From the NCBI RefSeq assembly GCF_000006565.2, contig NC_031479.1, positions 2,356,001 to 2,420,000 on the forward strand: DNA of 64,000 nucleotides, given 5' to 3'. Within the stretch, counting starts at the first letter, position 1, and each line of letters starts with the position of its first letter. The position numbers and the translations under genes are program-made. Below are positions 13,737 to 23,800 of this stretch, in pieces. The notes below the pieces were generated by a model. The model did not search any database. It saw nothing but the letters and a program-made list of their open reading frames with translations, and was not told the DNA's origin. This stretch comes from Toxoplasma gondii ME49 (taxonomy: Eukaryota; Apicomplexa; Conoidasida; Eucoccidiorida; Sarcocystidae).

Positions 13737-13786
<50 letters not shown>

Positions 13787-14113
13787 TATGCATATATGTC
13801 CGCATCTATATGTTTATATGTGCATGTGTATATCTAGAGATGTTTAAATGTGTCTCTATATGTCTGTGTATATGTGCAGGTGTACATATGTAAGCTGTCG
13901 ATCGGTTGGTATGTCTCGTTTTGTATTCTGCAGATTCTCTTTCAGTCGCCTCAAGGCGAAGCTTCGACGTCTCTCTGTCCTCCTCGCCTTCCGCTTTGCA
14001 TGCCTTGCGCTCGTGCGGCAAGTGCGGGGACAGCGAGTGCGTCTGTCGCCTTTTCTTGTCTTTCTTCGTCTTTCTCGCAAGTCGCAAGCAGCGGTTCTCA
14101 GCACGACACCTAG
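9388..14113 (+). CDS. CTU2: Cytoplasmic tRNA 2-thiolation protein 2 (CTU2/NCS2)
   Basis: CTU2 pairs with CTU1 to thiolate U34 of tRNA-Lys, -Glu and -Gln in the cytosol, with sulfur delivered by URM1. Exons: 9388-10406, 11620-11910 and 12163-12781, all joining in phase. Family marks in order: GRFLCYKCKANWAVC with CRNC (zinc-type cysteines, about residues 55-75); VAVSGGPASLALVHIL, the PP-loop with the CTU2-type loss of the SGGxDS signature; LLCFGDSSTRLAVRLLLKA; CRPLLSISAKEAAMYCRYAA; DLQRNFPSTVSNVLKTSQK; CSLCLLGL. A poly-Ser insertion sits between the last-but-two motifs. The final exon is inferred: 13934-14113 starts in phase and carries LPLCMPC, matching the second C-terminal CxxC of the family. 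Solid to 12781, tentative after it. The start ATG lies at the end of the CT-rich leader. Confidence 0.87.
12350..12475 (+). repeat. Poly-serine insertion inside CTU2
   Basis: TCTTCC/TCATCG trinucleotide-type repeats encode about 40 residues that are almost all serine, between the conserved AAMYCRYAA and LQRNFPSTVS segments of CTU2. It is in frame and probably a disordered surface loop. The opposite strand reads as Glu/Asp-rich, which creates a long spurious frame. Confidence 0.8.
13739..13775. repeat. (TA)n microsatellite
   Basis: About 18 uninterrupted TA dinucleotides, flanked by further TATG/CATA-rich sequence from about 13690 to 13830. It lies in the last inferred intron of CTU2. Confidence 0.95.
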
Positions 14114-15645
14114 GGCATGCGAGACAAAACAGCAGGCTTGTGGCATTGACGGGAGTTTCACTTGGTTCGCCGTTTTCCTGTACGTACCCCTCAAGCTGGT
14201 GCGCTGGCTGAGGTCGGGGCTGTCTGTGCTCAGTCGACCCAAGCGTCTGCTGTGTTCGAAGTTACCGGAGAACAGCAAGACGACTTTTGCAGAAGAAACA
14301 GAGCATTGCGCAGAGGTGAACAAAATGCGGATGCAGTGTCGGTGAAGGCCTTGCGCCACCCAGGGGCTCGCTCGCCTCCACGGTCGAAGATATCTCGAGG
14401 TGTGACTTCGGTATCTGTTCTACCGGTCGTTCCGCGCGCGTTTCTGCGATTTCTTCCGAAGATGGAGATGCTCTGTCTGTGCCGAGGAGGCATGCCTGTC
14501 TCACATTTTCCATGTTTCTCGACCTTTCTCAGGAGCGCCGAAGCAATGAGAAGTACATTGGATCGGGTGAGCAGAGACCCTCAAGATCTTCTCAGAGGGC
14601 CATGAAAGTCGAGTAGAATCCGACTCGTTTTCTCCGTACGGACCTCCTCTGGAACGGAGACTGCCGAAAATGTAGAGGGTGATCGTTGCGCAGTTTGTGC
14701 ACAAGCGCCACGGAGTCCATTCTTTGCTTCTCCTAGAAACGGCGGGGGGTTGGCTGCAGCTTTTAGGGGAAAACGGGAGCTTTTCCGCCGACGAAAAGTC
14801 AGTCGGTCACCGACACCAGAGCTCTGGATCTGCAGGGGTGCCACTACGCGGTCACTGCGTTGTCAAAAACCGGTCTCAAAGCAGCTTTTCCATCTGGGCG
14901 ATCTACGCCGTAGCTCTCCACGAAGCAAGAAGACCAGCAAGAGAGCTGGCGCGTTTAGAGTCGGACTGCGTCAGGAAACCGCAGGAAGAGCTACACGAAA
15001 GTCAACCGTGCGTCGGATGTATATCTAGAAAGCAGCATTTTCCGCAGATCGTGCACTAGACATGCGTTTTTTCGTATTTTCTTGAAGGTTTACAAAGACT
15101 CTCAGGCGACGTTTGTAAGACTTTCCTTGAAGTTGTTTCCTATCCGTTTTCAGTTCACGAAAAAACTGGCACATCTTGAGCACTTGGAATTTTACACTGT
15201 CGAAGAGCCAGTAACCCACCGGAAACGTCCACTCCGGTTCTTCCCTGTGAATCGAAGGAGTGTAGAAACGCAGAGAGCTGTGTGCTGTTGACTCGTGGCT
15301 TCCATAGAAGCCAAAACCTTCGGACTCCATCTGCATTTTATCCAAGTTTTGCTGTGGGGAACCTGAATTCTTGGGGCGCGACCAGTGCCTGAAAAACTGA
15401 GGAGTCACTCGCGCAACTAAGGAGACACCTGGGACATCCTAGGGAAACGCACGGCGTCTCAGTCAGGGAATGTCCTCGGCGGCACGCCTTGGCCGCCGAC
15501 TTCCTTTTCTCTTCCTTTTCTCGTGCATAGAAAAGACGGAATCAAATGGAAATATCTTTTTAAAAACACCAACTTCGGAAAAGCAAACGTGGAATAACAA
15601 CGCCAAGTACAAAATATAATATTTATATATATATATATATATAAA

Positions 15646-15677
<32 letters not shown>

Positions 15678-15694
15678 TATATATATATATATAT

Positions 15695-15725
<31 letters not shown>

Positions 15726-16123
15726 GGATCTATGTGGTGTCCCTCTAGAAGCCGTGCAAGGAACTTTATTTCTCTCATCGGGTGAGACATCTGGACAGTG
15801 ATTGAAGTTTCAAGAAATCGACTGTGGCAAAGCCAGATTGTTCTGTGCGCGTGTCTGGGAAAGCAGGATTGCGGGTGGGTGAGTCCAGGGATGTCCACGC
15901 GCTCTTACAGGGTCACCTGAGAGTCAGAAATTGGGCGCGGTCTTTCTTCTGACAAGCACGGGACTCTGAAACGTGGAGACGGATTCGCGCGCGCCTCTTT
16001 CGATCTGTTTCTTTCGCTCTCTCGCTGGCAGTTTCTGCTCGTGCAGAGCAGAGGTTCCTGTTCGCTCTTCGGATCTCCAGCAAAGCTCCCCCAGACTCTG
16101 TGCCGCTTTTCTGCAGAGGAGGG
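14114..16123. other. Region between CTU2 and a minus-strand gene, no gene supported
   Basis: It holds the 3' UTRs of the convergent genes on each side. Open frames on both strands (for example 15025-15408 minus and 15082-15291 plus) overlap one another and lack matching splice sites. A structured AT array sits at 15622-15725. If the last CTU2 exon is misplaced, the true C-terminus could lie in the first part of this stretch, where a CAVC is encoded near 14686. Confidence 0.45.
15622..15725. repeat. Higher-order (TA)n array with AAAA spacers
   Basis: Four blocks of pure TA dinucleotides are separated by AAAA at 15643-15646, 15670-15673 and 15695-15698, giving a period of about 25-27 bases on top of the 2-base unit. 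It lies in intergenic DNA. Confidence 0.95.
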
Positions 16124-16915
16124 TCACGGGGAAGGAGACTCGTCGTGGCTGGCTCTTTTCGCTTCCTTTTCTTCTCTCAGAAAGAGAGACGGATTTAAAT
16201 CGACAGAAAAAAACAGAGAGTGTCGATTTAGCGTGCGCGTGTGCGGGCGAAGGCTCTTTCTGCATGCTCGTTCGGGACCCTTGCTATTCGACGGAACCAG
16301 GCACTGTTGCGACTGTTCGTAGCTAGATTGTCTGTCTAGGCTTCCCGGCGCACTTGGAGTTGGGAGAATCATTCTTTCCACCGGAGAAAATGGCAAAAAC
16401 GCCTCCTTTTTCACTCACGTGCGGTCGTTTTCCGCATCGAAACCTGCCGTCCAGCTTCCACCTCTTCCGGTGTATGTCCACCCGAAGTGGAACAGCGCAC
16501 AGTTGGACCCATCAAACAGCGAGTTGAGTTCTGCGACGAATGTGTGAGACTCTCGTCTTTTTCTTTTCCACTTTTCCTTCGTTTCTTTTCTTGAAGACGG
16601 CTTCCTCCCTCGCTTCTCTCTGCACTCTTGGCCGCTTTTCCGGCGTTTTCTCTCGCAAATGCTCGCGGCAACCTCGACTCCGAACCACGAAGAGTAGAGA
16701 GCAACGGCGGGGGCTTGCACCTCCCTTTCACGAGGCATCTTTCCCCAGTTTCGCTAGAGAACGCGCATGCGCCGTCGCCGGCTTCCTCGGTCTTCTTCAG
16801 CCACAAAAGCTGCGGTGTGGTGGAGCTCCTGCGGGTAGGCCTTCTTCGGCTCTACGTACACGAGACAGCTGCTCTGGCCCTTGCGACCGGTGGCGGGGGA
16901 ACAGCGGCGGTCTCT
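16124..16915 (-). CDS. Small unrecognised protein, 3' exons
   Basis: Read on the minus strand: exons 16805-16915, 16419-16753 and 16124-16175. The phases agree (0, 0, then 2 to 1). Donor GTGAGTG after 16419 and a long pyrimidine tract before the last exon are strong. The sequence includes SSCLVYVEPKKAYPQEL, then a basic Arg/Lys-rich stretch, then ELNSLFDGSNCALFHF and GWTYTGRGGSWTAGF, and ends in SHDESPSP and a stop. Codon use favours C or G at third positions on this strand. The 5' end is not resolved: the exon at 16915 follows a plausible acceptor, and a first exon with ATG should lie between 16950 and 17100. I do not recognise the family. The competing plus frame (ATG at 16390) uses a poorer donor. 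Confidence 0.5.
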
Positions 16916-17873
16916 CTGTACCCGGTTCAAAGTAAAAGCTCTCCTCAGTTTCTTTCATGCAGCTGCGTAGGCGCCTTGGGTGCTTGCTCAGGGCTCGGCC
17001 CTTAGGGAAGAAAACTGCTTGTTTGCGTCGAAGTTCATCGCCTCGAGCAACCGCTTTCCGGTATGGACGGCGCGCAGGCGCGGAGAAGCTTTAGCCTGTG
17101 TAGGCGGGAGGAAAGCCTTTGGACAGATCCTCTAAGGACGTATCCTCGACACAAGAAAGACTTTTTTCGCTCTTTTTACGGTGACAATCTCCGAGGAAAG
17201 AAACTGAGGTAACGCGAACGGAGAGGCAGGCGCAACGACTCACACCGTCGTGTCTCTTCGTCAACTGCTTCCTAACAGGATGGCTTCTGATTCCCTGTCG
17301 CGTCGCCGTCGCACAGACCTCGTCAGTGAAGCCGCAACTTTCTTTTTCTCTGGATCCGTTGCGCCGGGACTCTTTCAAGTGTATCTTTTTTCCAGAAAAA
17401 GGTCTTTTGGAGCATGACACCACTTGGAAGCTAGTCGCCTGACGGGGCGCTGTCATCACCGCGAGCGTCGCGTTTGTCTTTCTTCTTCTACCGACTTCTT
17501 GTCCCCGTTCGTTTTTTTGTCTCGTTTCTTCTTCTCGTTCCTCGCCGTCTGTCTGCGCGCTCGACTGCTTGTTTTCGCCTTGCGATGATGCGTTGGCAGC
17601 TTCGTTTTCCTGTTCCCCAGCATTTTCTCCCCTCTTTTTTCCCCAGTCATCTTCGCTGACCTCTGTGCGGATCTCCAGTCTTGCCAAGGGGGCTTCTGAG
17701 GAGACACGTTCAGATACATCCGCGGTTTCCGAGTCTGAACTTTCCTCCCCCTCTCCCAGGGCTGTCCTGTCCGAGGTCTCCCCTCTCTCGCTCCGTCTTC
17801 CACTTTTCATTCCGTGTCTTTGCGGGTCTCTTTCTTGTTCTTCGTTTCGTTTTACTGCGTATTTCCGACCAAA
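16916..17873. promoter_or_regulatory. Divergent intergenic region, probable two-way promoter
   Basis: The minus-strand gene on the left and the large plus-strand gene on the right point away from each other across this segment. It should hold the first exon of the left gene and both promoters. The right half is T/C-rich up to the ATG at 17874, which sits in an AAAATGGC context. A long minus-strand open frame running through it (17091-18587) is antisense to real coding sequence and is not counted. Confidence 0.45.
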
Positions 17874-20800
17874 ATGGCGTCTTCTGTCACCTCTGTTCCG
17901 CCTTCTTCTGCCTCTTCGTCTTCGCCGTCTGCTCCCTGTTCGCCCTGTTCGTCGCCTTTGCGTTCCGGCGCGCAGAGCTCTTCGACGATTTGCGTCGAGA
18001 GCGAGAAGCCGCTGGATCCGCTGCTGCAGCTTCTGGAGGAGCAGCGGGGGGCAACAAAGGCTCTTGAGCGTTTCTGCCAGGACGTTGTGGCTGCGGAGAA
18101 CGATTTGATGCATGCGTTGTCGAAGGCGAAGGGCCTTGCGGCAGACAGCTGTGCGCCTGCTTGTCTTTCTCCAGCTGACGCCCGGAAGCATCTCCAGGAG
18201 CTGCTCCTCCTCCATGGGAGCCAAAAGCAGGGGGGCTTCGCTGCCTGTTCTCTCTCTCCTCCCTCGCCTTCGTCTTCGCCATCGCTCGCTGCTTCCTGGA
18301 CACACACCTGGGAGGGAAGTGCAACAGCGAGAGAAGAGGATGGAGAGGCGCACCCAGAAGGAGGGAAAGAAGAACAAGAACGAGGGCAGGCAGTCGAGGC
18401 CGTTGTTTCGCCTGATTCTGTAGCCTCTGACGTGAAGCCAGAGAACGCAGACCCGACAGACGGGAGAGGCCAGGACTCTCCACAGGGAGAGAGAAAGAAC
18501 TCGCCTTCTCCAACCCACGCTCCGTCTTCCCTGACATTGAGACCTGAGTTGACTCCAAGCGCGGAATCTCTCCCGAAAAGGCCTCACCTTGAACTTTCTG
18601 CCGGCTCTTCTCCCTCGACTGCCCCCGCCTCTGCAGCTCTTCCTCCCTCGCCGTCTGTCTCTGCGCTCGAGTCTCCTTTCCTTGGCTTCTCCTCGTCACC
18701 CTCGCCCTCTGTACTCTCTTGCTCGCCTGTTTCTTTCGGCGCTTCTCCAGCAACTCTTGGGCCTGTCGCCTCCCCGCTCCGTGCATGCCTCGCCGGCCCC
18801 GCTTCGGCGTCCGAGGCCGTCTCGAGTTTGCAGGAGACATATGGGCCTTGTGAGGAAGTCGTTTCTCTCGTCGGCCGTTCCCTCTTCTTCTTCGTCTGCG
18901 AGCACCTCCAACACCACGCAGAGTTGCGAGCGTCGTTTGCGGCGCTCGCGAAAGCCGCGGCCCATCAGCAGACGTTCGTTCACTCGGAGAAGAGCCGACT
19001 CGACCAGCTGCTCCCGAAACTGACTTCCTCCTTCCGGCTCGCGCGCGAGAGGAAGACGCGCGCCTTCTCACGGTACGAGAAGGCCGTCACCGAGGCCGAG
19101 GCAGCCGTCGTCTCCCGGGAGCGACTCAAGACGCAGAACCTGAACAGCGTCTGCTCTTCTGGCGCGGCCTCAGCCTCCGGCGCTCCTCCGTTCTGGGCTC
19201 TCTCCGCCTCGCAGACCCCTGGGGCGGGGGCGCCTTGCGGGACCGGGCAGGCCCCGGGGCGCGGCGGCGGAGCCGGTGCGCCTCCAGGGATAGAGGCCTT
19301 GGGCTCCAGCCTGCTCGCGGCGCCGCGGCCTGACGCCGGGAAGAGCCAGCGCGAGAAATCCGGACCCGGCGCCGTGTCACTTCTCCTCCCGCAGCTGCAG
19401 CGCCAGAATCAGCGTGCGGACCAGCTGTTTCAGGTGTACGTACAGTCCAGACGCGAGTACGGAGCCGCGAGCGTGGCGGCTGCGAAGGCCGCGACGTCTC
19501 TGCAGGCAGTGGTCGCGCACCTCTGGGCGGAGGAGCAGGAGTTTCTTGAGCGCGAGTTTTTACGCAAACAAAAGGCGACTTTGGTGGGCGTTTTCCGCAC
19601 ACTCGCGCGATTCGTCGACTGCGAAGAAAAAGCCGAGAGAGCACTCGAAAGCGGTCTTGCCGAGGCCCAGAAGGCGCTTCTCCCCGCCGTCACCCGCTGC
19701 CTCGTTGGAGACTCCGACGCGACGCGCTTCGCCTCGCGCATCTTTGTCATCGGTGATGCTCGCCAGCAGGAGGGAGAGCGAGAAGAGGGGCGAGGACCAG
19801 AGGGACCAGCGTGCGAAAGGGAGGCTCGCATAGCTGAGCACAGCCATGGCGGAGGTTGGGAAGGCCGAGAGGGAAGAGACGTCGACAACGCGGCTAGGGA
19901 GGTGGAGAAGAAAGGCGAATGGCATGCAGGCAAGTTGGAAGGAAAGAACGCGTCTGCTTGTGGCGAAGAAGGAACAGGCGAGGTGGCGGTCGACGAGGCT
20001 CCGGCCTGTGGGACTCCCAGGCGAGAGCAGGAAGAGGAGACACGAGGGACAGAAACGAGGAAGAAGACGGGAGACAGCGACGGGGCGAGGCCAGAGACTG
20101 AGCGGTGCCGGTCTGACGAGAGAACTGCAGGTGAGTGCGGGTTTGCGCTGTCAATACACGGCCGGGACAAATCCACGAGCGGACCAAGGAGATTAAACCT
20201 GTAGTCATTCAGTTGGTTTATGAAACCCACTTTGGATGTTTTCACACGTGACTCGATTCGTCGACACTGCAAGGCGTTGTTCACGGATTCTGTCTGTCAC
20301 TCAGGGAGAACGGAGGCGCGTTTTTCCCTGGGCGCTGTCCAGAGAAGAAACTGAAGCTTCAAGAACAGCGTTTGATCTGCGTCTCGTCTCTTTTCTTCTT
20401 TTCTCAGGTGCGGAACTGTCGTCGGTGCTGGCGGACGCGCGGGATCTGTGTGGGCGCCTTCGCGCGAGCAATCGGCGTCTCCAGTCGATGCGGTCGCTGG
20501 TGCGTCTTCTGATCCAGTCCCTGTGTACGTACCAGAAAGCGCTTCTCGCTGCAGCGAGCTCTCTAGGCTCTTTCTCCGCTCCTGTGTCGGCGGGGCCTGA
20601 CGCCTCGCTCGCCGCAAGTGTCTCCACGGGCCCAGGAGTCTCCGCGGGTGTGGGGCCTTCGCGGGGCGCGGAGCCGCTGCTCATGGCAGGGTGCTGCTGG
20701 CAACTTTTGCAGGCTTGTGTAGGCGAGGTATCGGAGGTTTGCGACACACTCCGGACTTGCGCCGGGGAGTATCTGTTGCGGCTTCTGGACGAGAGCGTGA

Positions 20801-23800
20801 GTCAACAGCAGAGCACGATCCGGAAGCTCGCCTCTGCCGAAGGAGATATGCTGCGTCTGCTCACTGCCTCGCGAGCTGCCAAGTTGGAGACGTTGAACAA
20901 GCTCGCGAAAGTCAAAGCAGTTCCAGGATCCGCGGCGCCTCCAGAAGAGGCTGGAAGACACTCCAGAAGGCGTATGGACTCAGAGAGTCCTCCCTGCTCC
21001 TTCGCTGTCTCGAGGACCTCGCCTGCCGCTCCAGAGGCGCCTTCCAGCTCGAACACTGTGTCTCCTTTTGCCGCTTGTGGGAATGCCGCGGGCGGAGAGG
21101 TCGTCCTGGGCGGGGAGGGCGGCGTCGCTGTGCATGCCCCGCAGAGCGAGGCGCTCTCCGCTGCGTCTGCAGACGCGAGTTCCTCTCTGGAGCTGTTGCA
21201 GGCGTTAAGCGAGCGCTCCGCAGACCAAGAAGTGATCGCCGCAGGCCGTGTGAAGAAGCTGATGAAGACTGTCGTCGCGGGCGAGGCCCAGAGGTCCAGT
21301 CTCCTTCTCCTCCAGGCGAAGGCGGTGCACCAGGCGAGCATCGAGGCGGTGTCTGTGGCGGCCGCTGAGTGCCGGGCGGCGAGTCAGCTCGCTGAGCGAG
21401 CGCATGAAAGACAAGCCTTCGTCCGGTGGCTGGCTGAGGTCTTCCCAGTCGCCGAGCGGAGTGTCTTGCGGGGCCTCGAGGGTCGGAGAAACAGCAACCG
21501 ACGCGCAGCGAGGCGCGCAGAACGTAGGAGCAGCGCGTCTCGCGAAGAAGACGACGTGAAGGCCAAGGCCTCGGGGGTGTGTAGACTAAGAAGCCCCAGG
21601 GAACTGAGAGGAGACTGCAAGCGCGCGCAACTGCCAAACACTGCTTTGGACGCGAGTCTCGACGGAGAGCGAACCACAGACAGAGACACGGGAACTCTCG
21701 AAAGAAACAAGCAAGCAGTGGCCAGCGAGGCGGAAACTAGAGAAGAGGAGGCAGTTGAGGAGACGCTCGCAGAGACCGCGGGGGCGAGGCGCGAGGGAGA
21801 GGAGACGCCGGCGGCCGAGAGCCTAGATTCCAAGGGCAAGTCTGCCCTAAACTCGTATGCATCCCTTTCGCTGCAGACGGCACCGAGTACGACGTCGCTG
21901 GCCGAGCAGAGACCTGCCGCGAGCGAGGTTCCTCTCTCGGCTGCCGAGGTCGCAGGTCGCAAGGAGCTGCGTGCCGACGGCTTATACTCCGAGAAACAGG
22001 AGACAGAGCGCCAAGAGAACGAGCAGGCTCCAGCGTCTCCCGCCTCGCCGGGGGCCTCTTCCTTCGGCACCGAACAGCCGTCTGTGGAGCTTGTGTCTTC
22101 TTCCTCCCTGTATCTCTCCTCAGGACCCTCTTCTCCCGGCAGAGTCAGACGCGAGGTGAGGCCGGGTGCATGCAGACGCGGCTCGCGTTCGCTGTCGGAG
22201 GAATCCTTCGCCTTCTCGCCTCCTTCCTCTCTCCCAGAGTCCCCGGCGTCGTCGCTGCGGCGCGTGAGGACCCGCGGGGAGTTTCCGGGGAGTTTTCCGG
22301 GCGACGAGAAGAAGAAACAGAGACACAAAGAACGCGAAAGAGAAACGCGACGCCCGAACGAACTCGAGAGACCCCCCACAGTGCTCGTCGCTGCTGCCGA
22401 GCGGATGAAGCGCGTCGAGCAAGCCGGTGAGGCTCGGAAGAAAAGAGAAGGCGCATGCAGAAGGAGGGGGAATTTACGGGAGAGAAGAGATTCACAGCGG
22501 TGGGAAACGGCGCGTCTCCCGGGTTGGAGTTTTAGTTTCAAAAGTGAATTTTCCAAAACAGATTATACAATGTATTTTTTTTTGCTGCGCATTCAAGAGT
22601 ATGTTATAAGTGGGCTTTTGTATAGAACTATTGATTTTTCAAATTCAGGAGTTTCACTTTTGCAGTGAGAAAAGGAAACAGGCAACGACGGTATGGACAC
22701 CGTCGCGCGCGAGAGAACGAAACAGAGAGAAGAAGAGACGAGAGAAAATCAAAGAGTACAAGAGAGAAGGACAGAGATCAGGAGAGAGCAAGAGAGAGAA
22801 AACGAGAGGAAGAGAGCGAGAACGAAAAAGAGGAAGCGAGAGAGATTGAAAGAGAACACGAGCGAGAGAACAAAGGGGATGGTGAGATAACAAACGGAAG
22901 ATAGGAAGAGAGGGAACAAGAAAGAGGGAGAGAGAGAGAACGAAGGGGAGAAGAAGGATAACATGAGAGAGAGAGAGAAAATGAGAACTCTCTTTTTCTG
23001 CATGACTTGGTTAGAAGTTCCAGAAACCGGAGGATGAATCACTCCTGCGAAGAGATCGCCGATAGAAGACCCAAGCGTTTTTTAAATATCTGCATGGAAG
23101 GTCACTTGCTGCACATGTCTTGTCCGCTTCAGCACTCTGGTGGCGGGAGGTTGTGCGACTATCGTCTCCTCCGTCTCCTATCTCTTCGCTTTCTCCTGCG
23201 GTTTCTGGGAGCGCCGGATCGAGCGAGAGGGGGCGTCTCATCAGCTGCGTCAAGGGGAAGGAAGTCTGCGAGAGAGAAGGCGCTGGCAAGTGCGAGAAGA
23301 TGAAGACGGCTGAGGAGTACGAGAAAGAGCTGCCCGTTTCAGCTGTCATGGCACTGGAAGAGGGCACTGTCAAGCTGGTGAGGGCAGGAGCGAAGTCGCC
23401 GTCTTGCGGCTTTTGTCTACTCTGGTGGAAGACTCCGAAGGTCGCGCCGAGAACAGGTCGACTGCAATGCATGTCGGCACACGCGCTTGCAGAAGCTCAG
23501 AGCGAGAGAGGAGAGTCGCATTGTTTCGTAGACACCGGAAGCTTCGAGGCGGTTTTCGCATCGGGACATCTGCCTTGACGGCTGCGAGCACAGAAGAGAC
23601 GCTCTCTCTGCATGTTTGCGTTGTTCTCAGAAATGCGCGGCGGTGTGCGACTTTGACGGATCTGAATTTGACGCCCTGACTGCCTCCTCCTTCTCTTCAG
23701 TCGTGCGTCGAGACGAGGGAAGCAGTCGTTTCTTCTTTCGACGTGGAGACATCCTCAGGGTCACAGTTCCTGTGGGCTCTCTCTGGGAAGGCCTCGACCC

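Noticed and set aside
13690..13830. TA-rich repeats as a CRISPR array or mobile-element end
   Set aside because: There are no conserved repeat-spacer units, and similar TA tracts occur throughout the introns; they are simple microsatellites.
16390..16990. Plus-strand gene starting MAKTPPFSL in a good ATG context
   Set aside because: It can be spliced in phase, but its donor (GTGTAT) is poor, while the minus strand offers GTGAGTG and a long acceptor tract at matching phases.
17091..18587. Minus-strand open frame of 498 codons
   Set aside because: It overlaps the first exon and promoter of the F-BAR gene and has Arg/Ser-rich antisense composition with no splice support.
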